A DNA stretch of 64,000 bases from Brachybacterium faecium DSM 4810 (GCA_000023405.1 CP001643.1:3550993-3614992), one strand, 5' to 3'; shown: positions 45,303 to 55,125, counted from the stretch's first letter. Notes: generated from the letters alone by a model not told the origin. Translations and numbers: made by a program.

Positions 45303-45400
45303 GGGTGGTCCTGTCCTGGTTCGGGATCGATGCGGCGGCGCCATGTAGAGGTCTCGTGCACCTGAAGGCCTCTACGGTAGCGGCCGCTTACAGTGTCACC

Positions 45401-47806
45401 ATGCCGTCGTCCCCGCCGTCCGTGCGCCCGGTGCTCGCGGCGCTGCTGACGGCACTGGTCATCGCGTCAACAGTGCTGGTGAGTGCGCCGCCTGCCACAG
45501 CTTCCCCTGCTCACACCGCGAGCGGGAGCCTCGGCGCAGCCTCCCCGGCGGCGCCGCCGCAGGCCCCGGAGGACTCCCCGGTGAGCATGGATCTCGTCTC
45601 CCTCACCCCCACCTCCCTGGCGCCCGACGGCACCCTCGAGGCGCAGGTCGACGTGACCAACACCTCCTCGGAGCCGCTGTCCACGCTCGCGCTCGAGCTG
45701 CGCACCCGCACCGCCCGGGTCACGGACCGCGACGTGCTCACCGCCTGGCAGTCGGACACCACGCCGTCCTCCACCGGCGCCGCGCTGGCGAGCTCGTCGG
45801 CCCATGAGGAGCTGGCCCCGGGCGAGTCGACGGTCCTCACCGTGCAGATCGCGGCGGAGGACCTCGGCTACTCGGAGGAGCCCTACTACTGGGGCACCCG
45901 GCGCCTCGCCCTCACCGTCACCGCCGAGGAGCAGCCGCTGTCCACGCTGCGCACCTTCGTGGTGTGGCGCCCCGCGGACGCGGAGGCCACGATCACCCAG
46001 TCGGTGCTGCTGCCGTTCGCGGCGGAGGACCCGGCGGCCATGGTGACCGATCCGGAGGAGTTCGCCGCCTCGGCCGAGTCCGGTCGGCTCGCCGCGCTGC
46101 GCACCCTCTCGCAGCGTGAGGACGTGGACTGGTGGCTGGACCCGGCGCTGCTGGATCCCCCGCTCCTGGCGGTGGACCCCAGCGACGGCGAGGATCCCAG
46201 CGCCGTGCGCGAATACACCCCGGAGCCGCTCTCCGCCGAGCTCGCGGGCGTGCTCGACGAGGCCGTCGGGCAGCGGACCGTGCTGGCCATGCCGTACGCC
46301 CAGGCGGACACCCGCAGCCTGGACGCCGCCGGGACCGACCAGCTCTCCACCGCGGTGCGCGAGCAGGGGCACGAGGTCTGGACGGAGACCGGGATCGTGC
46401 CTCGCGCCGCGCCGCTGCAGATCGATCCCGCCACCGCCTCTCCCGACACCCTCGAGGAGGTGCTCGCCGCCGGCGGGGACACGGCGATCGTGCCGTCGAG
46501 CTCGCTGCGCACCGATCCCGATTCCGCCGTGACCCCCAGCTCCGTCGGCGTCTATCCCTCGAGCCGCCAGGAGGGCGAGGAGCTCACCCTGCTCGCCCCG
46601 GATCCCACGCTCTCCTCCGAGCTCTCCCTGCTCACCGAGGATTCCGATGCGGAGCAGACCCGGCAGCGGGTGCTCGCCGAGACCGCGACCATCGCCTCGG
46701 AGTACACGACCGCGCCGCGCCACCTGCTCATCGCCCCCTCCGCCGAGGCGGAGCTGGATCCGGAGGCGCTCGACGCGACCCTCGACGCCCTCGCCGAGGC
46801 GCCCTGGATCGTCACCGGCCGCACCAGCACGCTGCTGGACGCCGCCGACCAGGGCAGCTGGACCACCGATCCGCGCAGCGAGGACGGAGAGCTGTATGCG
46901 CTCGGGCGGATCGGGGCCGACGACGTCCTCCCCAGCGGGCCCACCGAGAACGGCCGCTGGGAGCATCTGAGCAGCGCCGAGGACCCGCAGCTGCTGGACC
47001 CCGAGCCGCTCCACGAGCTCGCCGACTCCTGGGAGGAGCTGGACACGCTCGCCGCGGCGATGGAGGACGACTCCCCGCTCGAGGCGGCGCGGCGCGAGAT
47101 CATCGCCGGCACCTCGGCGCGCTGGCGGGGCGAGCCCGAGATCCCCGCCGGCCGCGCCGAGGACGCCCAGGCCCTCGCCGCCGGGCTGCGGGAGCGGATC
47201 AAGGTGGTGCCCGCCTCGGGGTACAACGTCATCTCCGACGCGGTGAGCGTCCCGATCACCCTCAGCAATGAGCTGGACACCCCGATCACGGTGCGGATCG
47301 AGGTCACCTCCGACAAACCGCTGGTGCAGGTGGGCGGGCCGCAGACGGTGGAGGTCCCCGCCCGGGGCCGCATCGACGCGGCCGTGGACGTCGAGGCGAT
47401 CGCGAACGGGACCGTCACCCTCACCACCGTGGTCACCACCGAGGACGGCCGGCCCCTGACCACCCCGGTCGACGTGCCCCTCACGGTGAACCCGTCGTGG
47501 GAGAACTGGACCACGCTGGTGCTGGTCATCGCGATGGGCCTGCTGGTCATCATCGGCGTGGCGCGGGCCCGGCGCACCGGCGCCGCCACCCGCGCCCCGG
47601 CCGTGCGCGGCCCCGAGGACCCGGAGGAGCTGGCACGCTCGGGCCGCTCGACCCTCGACACCCATGCGGCGCAGGAGATCTGGTCCCGGCGCTCGGAGGC
47701 CGGGCGCGACCCCGGTCCCGACCGCGACCCCCATCCCGACCCGACCGACACCGACACCGACACCGACCTGGATCCCGACCCGACCGAGGAGGACGGCGCA
47801 CGATGA
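45401..47806 (+). CDS. DUF6049 family secreted membrane-anchored protein
   Basis: The 801-residue protein has a signal peptide (residues 1-33, LAALLTALVIASTVLVSAPPATA), a long extracellular part rich in beta strands and NTSSEPLSTLALEL-type sequence, and one C-terminal membrane segment (about 702-720, WTTLVLVIAMGLLVIIGV) with a basic then Asp/Pro/Thr-repeat cytoplasmic tail. It corresponds to Rv3909 of Mycobacterium tuberculosis in position, next to murJ. Its function is unknown, but constant linkage to murJ suggests a cell-envelope role. The stop overlaps the murJ start (ATGA). Confidence 0.82.
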   Translation: MPSSPPSVRPVLAALLTALVIASTVLVSAPPATASPAHTASGSLGAASPAAPPQAPEDSPVSMDLVSLTPTSLAPDGTLEAQVDVTNTSSEPLSTLALELRTRTARVTDRDVLTAWQSDTTPSSTGAALASSSAHEELAPGESTVLTVQIAAEDLGYSEEPYYWGTRRLALTVTAEEQPLSTLRTFVVWRPADAEATITQSVLLPFAAEDPAAMVTDPEEFAASAESGRLAALRTLSQREDVDWWLDPALLDPPLLAVDPSDGEDPSAVREYTPEPLSAELAGVLDEAVGQRTVLAMPYAQADTRSLDAAGTDQLSTAVREQGHEVWTETGIVPRAAPLQIDPATASPDTLEEVLAAGGDTAIVPSSSLRTDPDSAVTPSSVGVYPSSRQEGEELTLLAPDPTLSSELSLLTEDSDAEQTRQRVLAETATIASEYTTAPRHLLIAPSAEAELDPEALDATLDALAEAPWIVTGRTSTLLDAADQGSWTTDPRSEDGELYALGRIGADDVLPSGPTENGRWEHLSSAEDPQLLDPEPLHELADSWEELDTLAAAMEDDSPLEAARREIIAGTSARWRGEPEIPAGRAEDAQALAAGLRERIKVVPASGYNVISDAVSVPITLSNELDTPITVRIEVTSDKPLVQVGGPQTVEVPARGRIDAAVDVEAIANGTVTLTTVVTTEDGRPLTTPVDVPLTVNPSWENWTTLVLVIAMGLLVIIGVARARRTGAATRAPAVRGPEDPEELARSGRSTLDTHAAQEIWSRRSEAGRDPGPDRDPHPDPTDTDTDTDLDPDPTEEDGAR

Positions 47807-49542
47807 CCACCGCCCGCCGGGTTCACCACGTGCCCCGCCATCGTCGCCGCGGCGCGCCCGCGAGCCGCTCCACCCTGCTCAAGGCCAGCATGGTGATGGC
47901 AGTCGGCTCGATGATCTCGAGGCTCCTCGGCTTCGTGCGCAACTTCCTGTTCGGCGCGGTCCTCGGCGGCTCGATGTCCTCCGCCGCCAACGCGTTCAGC
48001 GCCGCGAACACGCTGCCGAACACCATCTGGCTGCTGGTGGGCGGCGGCACGCTCAACGCGATCCTGGTGCCCGCGATCGTGCGGGCCGTGAAACGTCCCG
48101 ATCGCGGCAGCGACTACATCTCGCGCCTGATGACGCTCGTCGCGGCGGTCTCCCTCGCCGTGACCGCGGTGTGCCTCGTGGCGGTCCCGCTGCTGCTGAC
48201 CCTCACCAGCGGTGTCCTGCCCCCGGCGACGTACGCGCTCGCGGTGCAGCTGGGCTACTGGATGATGCCGCAGATCTTCTTCTCGGCGCTGTACGTGATG
48301 TGCGGCCAGCTGCTGAACGCCCACGACTCCTTCGGCCCGTACCAGTGGGCCCCGGTGATCAACAACCTCGTGGGCATCATCGGCGCCGCCGCCTTCCTGG
48401 GCCTGTGGGGCACCGTCGGCGACCCCAGCATGTGGACCATGCCGATGATCGTGGCGATGGCCGTGATCAACGTGGGCGGCTCCGCCTCCCAGGTGGTGTT
48501 CCTGTTCTGGTACGTCAAGACGCTGGACCTGCGCCTGCGGCCGAAGTGGGGCCTGCGCGGGCTGGGCCTGGGCAAGCTCAGCCGGATCGGGCTGTGGTCG
48601 CTGGCGATGCTGGGCCTCGGCCAGCTGGGCATGTGGGCCTCCCGCTGGGCGACCGGCGGGGCGGTGCGGATGACCGAGCAGTACCAGGGCCAGCCGGACC
48701 TGGCGGCCCGCTATCCGGCGCTGCTCACCATGGAGTGGGCCTATCTCGCCTTCATGATCCCGCAGGGGATCATCGCCGTCACCCTGGTCACCGCGGCCTT
48801 CCCGTCGATCTCCCGCTCCGCGGCGGACGACGACCACGCCGGGGCGCTGGCGCGCTACAGCGAGACGAACCGGATGCTGGCGGTGCCGATGGTGCTGTGC
48901 ACGGCCGTGTTCGTCGCGCTGTCCGGCCCGATCATGTGGGTGATCGGCGGCGGCACCGGGGAGATCGGCGCCCGCGCGAACGGCACCGTGCTGGTGGCGT
49001 ACATGCTCGGGCTGGTGCCCTTCGCCTCGCTGTACCTCATCAAGCGGGTGTTCTACGCCTATGAGGACGCCCGCACCCCGTTCCTCTCGCAGATCCCGAT
49101 CGCGGCGATCACTGTGCTCTCGGTGCCGATCATCCTCACCACCGTGGATCCGCAGTACGCGGCGATGGCGGCCGCCGGCGCGACCAGCGTCGGCAACCTC
49201 GCCGCCTGGGTGATGGGCATGTGGCAGCTGCGCCGCCTCGCCGCCCGCCACCACACGGTGCCGCCCAGCGTCCTGTCCGGGGCCGTCCTCGCCGCGAAGC
49301 TCGGCGGCGCCGCGGTGGTGAGCTGGGCGGTGGGCACCGCTCTGGTGCGGCTGCTGGAGGACCAGTTCTGGAGCCACCGGGCGTACGCGGTGGTGCTCGG
49401 GATGCTGGTGGGAGCGGTGATGGTCGTGGTGTTCACGGCGGCGGCCTACCTGCTGAAGGTGCCCGAGGTGAGGCAGCTGGTGCACACCGCGCAGCGCGTG
49501 CTGGGCCGGTTCACGCGCCGCGGTCAGGGGGTGACCTCGTAG
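47803..49542 (+). CDS. murJ: MurJ lipid II flippase
   Basis: The 579-residue membrane protein of the MOP superfamily moves lipid II across the membrane for peptidoglycan synthesis. Recognisable stretches are MAVGSMISRLLGFVRNFLFGAVLGG, NTLPNTIWLLVGGGTLNAILVPAIVRA and LIKRVFYAYEDARTPFL, with about 14 hydrophobic segments. ATG 47803 follows GAGGAGGA. Unlike the mycobacterial homologue (Rv3910), it stops after the membrane domain: the pseudokinase and extracellular domains are on the next gene, which starts 56 bases later. Confidence 0.93.
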   Translation: MTTARRVHHVPRHRRRGAPASRSTLLKASMVMAVGSMISRLLGFVRNFLFGAVLGGSMSSAANAFSAANTLPNTIWLLVGGGTLNAILVPAIVRAVKRPDRGSDYISRLMTLVAAVSLAVTAVCLVAVPLLLTLTSGVLPPATYALAVQLGYWMMPQIFFSALYVMCGQLLNAHDSFGPYQWAPVINNLVGIIGAAAFLGLWGTVGDPSMWTMPMIVAMAVINVGGSASQVVFLFWYVKTLDLRLRPKWGLRGLGLGKLSRIGLWSLAMLGLGQLGMWASRWATGGAVRMTEQYQGQPDLAARYPALLTMEWAYLAFMIPQGIIAVTLVTAAFPSISRSAADDDHAGALARYSETNRMLAVPMVLCTAVFVALSGPIMWVIGGGTGEIGARANGTVLVAYMLGLVPFASLYLIKRVFYAYEDARTPFLSQIPIAAITVLSVPIILTTVDPQYAAMAAAGATSVGNLAAWVMGMWQLRRLAARHHTVPPSVLSGAVLAAKLGGAAVVSWAVGTALVRLLEDQFWSHRAYAVVLGMLVGAVMVVVFTAAAYLLKVPEVRQLVHTAQRVLGRFTRRGQGVTS

Positions 49543-49597
49543 CATGGGCGAAGCACGTGACGGGCGCACCCCCGCCGGACGAGGAGAAGGACGGTCC

Positions 49598-52216
49598 GTG
49601 AACACGAACCCACAGCCGGACGCATTGCGTTCCCGGTGGACGCTGGCAGGGGAGATCCCCCTCTCCGGAGTCGCCGACGGCGCCGTATGGCGCCGCGCCC
49701 GCTCGATCTCCACCGGCGAGGACGTGGTGCTGTTCATCGTGCAGGGGGAGGCCGCGCTCGAAGCGGCCGACGCCGTGCGCCGCGCCTACCTGGTGGAGGA
49801 TCCGCACCTGCTCCCGGTCCGCGACATCGTCGTGTTCGACGACCCGCGCGAGGACGGCGACAGCGCGCCCGACGCCGAGGTCGACGCCGCCGGCGCGCCG
49901 CTCACCGTCGTCGAGTACCCGCTGCCGCCCGCGCCGCCGCTCGCCGCGCTGCTGGCCGAGGGCCCGCTGCACCCCGAGACCGCCCGGGCGATCATCGGCG
50001 AGGCGGCGACCGGGTTGGAGACCGCGCGTCGGCGCGGTGTGCGCCACCAGCTGCTGGACTCCAACCGCGTCTTCGTCGACACCCGCTCCGGGGACGTGGT
50101 GCTGCTGGGCATCGGGGTGGAGGCCGCCGCCCACCCGGGTCTGGACCGCTCGCGCGAGATCGCCTCCTTCCAGGACACCGTCGCGCTGGTCGCGCTGCTG
50201 TACCGGGCCCTGACCGGCCGCAGCCCCCGACCGGACGAGACCGGGCACGTCCCACGGCCCTCCACGCTCGTGGACAGCGAGATCCCGCAGGATCTCGATC
50301 TGCTCTGCGACCTGGTGCTCAACGAATCCGCCGAGGACGTCCCCGAGACCACGCGCGGCCTCATCGAGGCGCTCGAGCCGTGGCAGTCCATCCCGGTGAC
50401 CGTCGAGGCGTACTCCCGCGCCGGCACCGCGGCCCCCATGCCGGTGCCGGGGACGGCGAGCCCGGAGCCGGACGAGGACGAGCTGGAGAGCACCGCGCTC
50501 ATGACGCCCGTGCCGGACGCCGCACCGAACCCCGCGGAGGAGCCGCCGTCGTCCGAGGAGACCGAGCTGGAGAGCACGGCCCTCATGGCGCCCGTGCCAG
50601 ATGCCGCACCGAGACCCGCGGCGGAGTCTCCCTCCGAGGACGAAGGTGGGCCGGATGCCGCCGAGCCCGATGCCGCCGCCGACACCGCAGTGGCGGCGGG
50701 GGCCGCCGGGGCGGCCGTGGCGGGAGCTGGTGGAGCGGCCGCTCTCAGCGCCGCGCCCGTCGACCCTGCCGCTGCGGATCCCGGATCACGCGCCGATGAC
50801 AGCGCCGGCGCGCGCGAGGGCGAGCCCTCGGAGGACGCCGCGGCCGCCGCGCAGGACGCCGCCGCCTCGCAGAAGACCTCCCAGGAGGCGAAGGCGCTGG
50901 TCGACGATCTCCAGCTCGACCAGAAGCGCGGCACGAGCCCCTTCCCCGGGCACCTGGACATCACGGTCCCGCAGGGCACGCAGCCTGCCCGCCCGAGCGA
51001 GGCCGCAGCACCCGCTGCTGGGACGGGCGAGGAGGGCGACGCCGGTGAGCAGGGCGCGTCCTCTCCCGTCGGCCCGGCGGCCGCCGGGGCCGCCGCGACG
51101 ACTGCGGGAGCAGCCGCCGCGTCGCAGCCCCCGCCCGCCGAGGACGTCCCCGCCCGCACCTCGGGCACCCACTGGCCGCTCGCCCCCACGGCGTCGTCCG
51201 GAGGGGCCCCCGCCGGTCACGCACCTGCCGCGACGCCCCCCGCCGCCGCACCCGCCGCACCGGCGACCACCCCGGACTACTCGGCGCCGACACCGCCGAG
51301 CCCCGTCGCGCACAGCGCGGGCACGCCGTCGTCCGCCCCCGTACCGGTCTCCGGGCGCACGGAACCCGTGGCCTCGGCGCGGCCGGACGGGCCGATCGTG
51401 ATCCACGGGCGCGACCGCTCGGTGCTCGAGGAGACGCCGGAGGAGTCCTCCGCCGCACCCGCCTCCCGCAGCTCGCTGCTGCGCGACGTGGTCGGCGTGG
51501 CCGTGGACGACGACGCCCCCGGGACGTTCGCGATGGGCCCGCGGGACCGGGAGAAGCGCTCGCTGCAGTCGCAGTGGATCATCATCGGCGGTGCCATCGT
51601 GGTAATGGTCGCCCTCGTCATCGCCCTGACATCGATCACGAGCGATGTGCGCGAGCTGCTGGATGACCCCCTGGCCACCTCGGCACCGCCCGCCTCTCCC
51701 ACCCCCGAGGAGGAGGAGACCGGCGAGGCGCCCGTGGAACCCACCGCGGAGCCGACGGAGGATCCGGCTGCGCCCCCGCCGGAGATCGAGGACGTCGAAC
51801 TGTTCGTGGAGGACAGCGACCGGGACCCGGACCACACCGATCAGCAGGACCGCCTCACCGACGGCGATCCTTCGACGTACTGGTCCACCAAGCATTACGG
51901 CAGCCCCGACTACGGCGGGCTCAAGGGCGGGGTGGGCATGCACCTGCACTTCGCGGAGACCTCCACCTTCTCCTCCGTCACGGTCACCACCGCCCTGAAC
52001 AACGGCGGGACGATCGAGCTGCGCGCCCTGAACGATGACGGCTCGCTCGGGGACGTGCTCGCCAGCGGGGCGTTCGTCGCCGACGGCGAGGTGCGCCTGG
52101 ACGCCCCGGAGCCGGTGGAGACCGACGAGGTGACGCTGTGGATCCCCGAGCTCCCGCCGGACAGCAATGAGGACGGGCGGTTCCGGGCCCGGATCGCGGA
52201 GATCCAGGTCGAATGA
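49598..52216 (+). CDS. Protein kinase-like (pseudokinase) membrane protein with discoidin-type extracellular domain
   Basis: The 872-residue protein starts at GTG 49598, eight bases after GAGGAGAAGG. Residues 1-265 have a kinase-like fold (LRSRWTLAGEIPLSGVADGAVWRRA, GVRHQLLDSNRVFVDTRSGDVVLLGIGV) but the catalytic HRD and DFG motifs are not recognisable. A 390-residue Ala/Pro/Glu-rich linker follows, then one membrane segment (about 659-680, WIIIGGAIVVMVALVIALTSI) and an extracellular F5/8 type C (discoidin)-like domain (about 730-872, RLTDGDPSTYWST). This equals the C-terminal half of mycobacterial MviN as a separate protein; there the phosphorylated pseudokinase recruits the FHA protein FhaA. 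Confidence 0.8.
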   Translation: MNTNPQPDALRSRWTLAGEIPLSGVADGAVWRRARSISTGEDVVLFIVQGEAALEAADAVRRAYLVEDPHLLPVRDIVVFDDPREDGDSAPDAEVDAAGAPLTVVEYPLPPAPPLAALLAEGPLHPETARAIIGEAATGLETARRRGVRHQLLDSNRVFVDTRSGDVVLLGIGVEAAAHPGLDRSREIASFQDTVALVALLYRALTGRSPRPDETGHVPRPSTLVDSEIPQDLDLLCDLVLNESAEDVPETTRGLIEALEPWQSIPVTVEAYSRAGTAAPMPVPGTASPEPDEDELESTALMTPVPDAAPNPAEEPPSSEETELESTALMAPVPDAAPRPAAESPSEDEGGPDAAEPDAAADTAVAAGAAGAAVAGAGGAAALSAAPVDPAAADPGSRADDSAGAREGEPSEDAAAAAQDAAASQKTSQEAKALVDDLQLDQKRGTSPFPGHLDITVPQGTQPARPSEAAAPAAGTGEEGDAGEQGASSPVGPAAAGAAATTAGAAAASQPPPAEDVPARTSGTHWPLAPTASSGGAPAGHAPAATPPAAAPAAPATTPDYSAPTPPSPVAHSAGTPSSAPVPVSGRTEPVASARPDGPIVIHGRDRSVLEETPEESSAAPASRSSLLRDVVGVAVDDDAPGTFAMGPRDREKRSLQSQWIIIGGAIVVMVALVIALTSITSDVRELLDDPLATSAPPASPTPEEEETGEAPVEPTAEPTEDPAAPPPEIEDVELFVEDSDRDPDHTDQQDRLTDGDPSTYWSTKHYGSPDYGGLKGGVGMHLHFAETSTFSSVTVTTALNNGGTIELRALNDDGSLGDVLASGAFVADGEVRLDAPEPVETDEVTLWIPELPPDSNEDGRFRARIAEIQVE

Positions 52217-52779
52217 GCTCGTCGTCACCGGGACGCCCGCCCTCGCGGACCGGGGACGAGCGTCGATCACGCTTCGGCACCGTGCTCGGCATCCCGGTGC
52301 CGCTCGTGCTGATCGCGCTCATCGCCGCAGCCCTGCTGGGCCTCCAGCTCGCCGGGGCGCTCGAGCAGACCACCGCGAGCCGTTCCCGCTCCGCGTCCAC
52401 CTCCTCCGACTCCCTCGGCGGTGCCGGGAAGAATTCCGCGGGCGTTCCCGTTGTCACGGAGATGAGCCTCGGCACCGAGGTGCAGCGCCTCGTCGACACC
52501 GGCACCATCCAGCCGATGACCAGTTTCGACGCGGCGCAGTGCCTGCGGGAGCAGGGGGTCTCGGAGTCGATCCTGATCATGGAGGAGGTCGCATGGGGCG
52601 GCGAGGAGACCTCGGGCTGGCTGCTCGTGCACGGTCCGATGGACCGCGAGACGCTGCGGGCCAACGGCGGCATCGTCTCGACCACCGTGGTGCGGCCCAC
52701 CTGCGGCACCCAGGACGACGACCTCGCGCCCGCCGAGAACCGGCTCTGGTCCGGTGACGTGATGATCGGCGCGCTGTGA
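52213..52779 (+). CDS. Single-pass membrane protein of unknown function
   Basis: The 188-residue protein has a positively charged start, one membrane segment (about residues 28-47, [20 protein letters not shown]) and an extracellular part of 140 residues with two cysteines (AAQCLREQG and RPTCGT) that could form a disulphide. It starts on the stop of the pseudokinase gene (ATGA), so it belongs to the same operon. In position it matches the sigM/anti-sigma region of mycobacteria, but it has no sigma-factor or anti-sigma zinc motif. No family is recognised. Confidence 0.6.
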   Translation: MSSSSPGRPPSRTGDERRSRFGTVLGIPVPLVLIALIAAALLGLQLAGALEQTTASRSRSASTSSDSLGGAGKNSAGVPVVTEMSLGTEVQRLVDTGTIQPMTSFDAAQCLREQGVSESILIMEEVAWGGEETSGWLLVHGPMDRETLRANGGIVSTTVVRPTCGTQDDDLAPAENRLWSGDVMIGAL

Positions 52780-52876
52780 CCTGCTCGACCCCTTCGGCCG
52801 CCACCCGCGGCCTGGCCCATACTTGACGGCGGTCCTCCCGCCGACCGCCCATCCACTCCACGGAAGGACATCCCCC

Positions 52877-53938
52877 ATGTCGCAGCCCATCCAGGCCCTC
52901 AACATCCTCGGCGGCCCCGCCCCGGCCGCCCAGCCCGTCCCGGCCGCCGAGTCCCCGCAGGACGACACCGTCCACGAGGTCGTCATCGTCGGCTCCGGCC
53001 CCGCGGGATACACCGCCGCGATCTACTCCGCCCGCGCGGAGATGAAGCCGATCGTGATCGCCGGTGCCCTCGACGCCGGTGGCGCGCTCATGACCACCAC
53101 GGACGTGGAGAACTTCCCCGGCTTCCCCTCCGGCATCCAGGGCCCGGAGCTGATGACCAACCTGCAGGAGCAGGCCGAGCGCTTCGGCGCCGAGGTGATC
53201 TACGAGGACGCCGTGGAGCTCGAGCTCGAGGGCGAGATCAAGACGGTCACCCTCGACGACGGCACCGTGTACCGGGCGAAGTCGCTGATCCTCTCCACCG
53301 GCTCCGCGTACCGCAAGCTCGGCGTCGACGGGGAGGCGCAGCTCTCCGGCAAGGGTGTGAGCTGGTGCGCGACCTGCGACGGGTTCTTCTTCAAGGACCA
53401 GGAGATCGTGGTGGTCGGCGGCGGCGACAGCGCCGTCGAGGAGGCCACGTTCCTCACCCGCTTCGGCAAGTCCGTCACCCTGGTCCACCGCCGCGACGAG
53501 CTGCGCGCCTCGAAGATCATGGCCCGCCGTGCCGAGGCCGATCCGAAGCTCAGCTTCGCCTGGAACAGCGAGGTCGTGAGCATCAACGGTGACGACAAGG
53601 TCGAGTCCGTGACCTTGCGCGACACCGTCACCGGCCAGGAGCGCGTGCTGGCGACTTCCGCCGTGTTCGAGGCGATCGGCCACCTCCCGCGCACCGATCT
53701 GGTGCGCGGCAAGCTCGAGCTGGACGACGAGGGTTACATCGTCTGCGAGGGCCGCACCACCTACACCTCGGTGCCCGGGGTCTTCGCTGCGGGCGACGTG
53801 GTCGACCACACCTACCGCCAGGCCATCACCGCCGCCGGCACGGGCTGCCAGGCGGCGCTGGATGCCGAGCGCTGGCTCGCCGACATGGCCGCCGGCATCG
53901 ACACCGAGGACGTCCTGGCCGACGCCACCGCCCAGTGA
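52877..53938 (+). CDS. trxB: Thioredoxin reductase
   Basis: The 353-residue flavoenzyme transfers electrons from NADPH to thioredoxin. The FAD motif is [20 protein letters not shown], the redox centre WCATCDG is intact, the NADPH fold is [18 protein letters not shown], and [22 protein letters not shown] closes the FAD site. The N-terminus has about 30 extra residues compared with E. coli TrxB. ATG 52877 follows GGAAGGA. The stop overlaps the next gene, a thioredoxin-like protein without cysteines, so the true thioredoxin partner must be encoded elsewhere. Confidence 0.95.
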   Translation: MSQPIQALNILGGPAPAAQPVPAAESPQDDTVHEVVIVGSGPAGYTAAIYSARAEMKPIVIAGALDAGGALMTTTDVENFPGFPSGIQGPELMTNLQEQAERFGAEVIYEDAVELELEGEIKTVTLDDGTVYRAKSLILSTGSAYRKLGVDGEAQLSGKGVSWCATCDGFFFKDQEIVVVGGGDSAVEEATFLTRFGKSVTLVHRRDELRASKIMARRAEADPKLSFAWNSEVVSINGDDKVESVTLRDTVTGQERVLATSAVFEAIGHLPRTDLVRGKLELDDEGYIVCEGRTTYTSVPGVFAAGDVVDHTYRQAITAAGTGCQAALDAERWLADMAAGIDTEDVLADATAQ

Positions 53939-54438
53939 CCTCCGAGCCTCCCCGGGGGAGCGGGGCACCGCGCGGTGCTGCGGGCTCCCGCAGCGCCGGA
54001 CTGCCGCGCGTCCCCGCGGAGGCGAATGGTCCCGCGCAGCCGCGCGCGGCCGTGGCCCTCGTGAGCGCGACGTGGGCGGGACCCTCGCGGCCCGCCCCGA
54101 CCGTGCTGCGGGAGCTCGCCCGCCGCTGGGACGGCGCGGTGCACAGCCTCCTCGTCGAGGATCCTCCCGACGAGCTGCTCGAGGCGTGGAAGATCGACGC
54201 CCTGCCCACCTGGCTTCGTTTCCAGCCGGGCGTGGAACCTGCGCAGGGCGCCGTCGAGACGCATGGGGATGACGAGGTCGCGGAGGATCCGCTGGTCGTG
54301 CCCGAGCTCCGCGGGTTCGGACCCGACGGCGCAGCGCTCACGCTGCCCGGACCCTGGACTCTCACCCACCGACGCACCGGTGCACAGCCGAAGCATGTCG
54401 TCGAGGCGGAGTTCGGCCCGTACGCGCACCTCTCGTAG
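53935..54438 (+). CDS. Degenerate thioredoxin-like protein at the trxA position (WAGPS)
   Basis: The 167-residue protein starts on GTGA overlapping the trxB stop. An N-terminal 35-residue extension is Gly/Arg/Ala-rich. The middle aligns with the thioredoxin core: [27 protein letters not shown] and, later, [11 protein letters not shown] with the cis-proline (Pro91). The active-site WCGPC has become W47-A-G-P-S51: both redox cysteines are gone, and the protein has no cysteine at all. It cannot act as a disulphide reductase. A structural or regulatory role, or decay towards a pseudogene, are the options; the intact frame and trxB coupling favour the former. Confidence 0.65.
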   Translation: MTSEPPRGSGAPRGAAGSRSAGLPRVPAEANGPAQPRAAVALVSATWAGPSRPAPTVLRELARRWDGAVHSLLVEDPPDELLEAWKIDALPTWLRFQPGVEPAQGAVETHGDDEVAEDPLVVPELRGFGPDGAALTLPGPWTLTHRRTGAQPKHVVEAEFGPYAHLS

Positions 54439-54462
54439 GCGGGCCGCGCCCGCCCGCCCTCC

Positions 54463-54573
54463 TGCACGGCTGCACGGCTGCACGGCTGCACGGCTGCACG
54501 GCTGCACGGCTGCACGGCTGCACGGCTGCACGGCTGCACGGCTGCACGGCTGCACGGCTGCACGGCTGCACGG
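54463..54573 (+). repeat. Tandem octamer repeat, about 14 copies of TGCACGGC
   Basis: Thirteen complete and one 7-base partial copy of TGCACGGC run without interruption, starting 24 bases after the stop of the thioredoxin-like gene. Eight is not a multiple of three and no gene covers it, so this is a non-coding microsatellite-like tract at the edge of the DnaA-box and parS region. Confidence 0.95.
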
Positions 54574-54703
54574 ACCAGCATGGGCAGGTACGTCACCGGC
54601 TGAGTACCGGCGCCGGCCCAGCGCACGATCCTGGTTCCCAGGGGATGTCGGCGCCCCCTGTCAAGTTCCGTGAGACGGCGTGCTCTGAAGTGCACAGGTA
54701 GCG

Positions 54704-54957
54704 TCATCCACACGGTTGTTCACACCGATATCCACAGTGTGGTGCGAGTACATCCACACCTTTATCCACAATCTAGTGTGGATAACCCTGTCCGGGTTGC
54801 CAATTCATACAGGCGCTACACAGGGCGCTGACCTGCACCGATGCGAGTGTCGCGGCAAACGGGGGCCCACCTGTCAGAAACCTTCGTGGCCAACTGTGTG
54901 TCCTGGCCCACATCTTGTACGTCTGTCATTATCTAGTTATCCACATGGTTGCGCACA
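54704..54957. promoter_or_regulatory. DnaA-box cluster, possible origin element
   Basis: Perfect TTATCCACA boxes lie at 54762-54770, 54937-54945 and, reversed, at 54777-54785 (TGTGGATAA). One-mismatch boxes are at 54704 (TCATCCACA), 54716 (TTGTTCACA) and 54728 (ATATCCACA), with weaker ones at 54750 (ACATCCACA) and 54949 (TTGCGCACA). Boxes at 54704, 54716, 54728 and then 54750, 54762 have the same orientation and start exactly 12 bases apart within each group. AT-rich stretches lie between. Confidence 0.65.
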
Positions 54958-55125
54958 GTGTGCATAGAGCTCGCGCATGTGGACCTGTCGGGTGATCGTG
55001 GAGTACCGATGGGGCTTTATGACGTACGCCGCCGGGCCAGGTCGCTGCGGTAGCCGCAAATGACTACCACCGGCGCACTGAGCGAACCGGCTCCCCACTC
55101 GACCCACCGGTCGACACTGAACTGA

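Noticed and set aside
54463..54573. CRISPR array
   Set aside because: Units are 8 bases and contiguous; there are no spacers and no cas genes.
54362..54713. Minus-strand frames rich in QPCSRAAV repeats
   Set aside because: They are the translation of the 8-base tandem repeat (three units give eight residues) with no further support.
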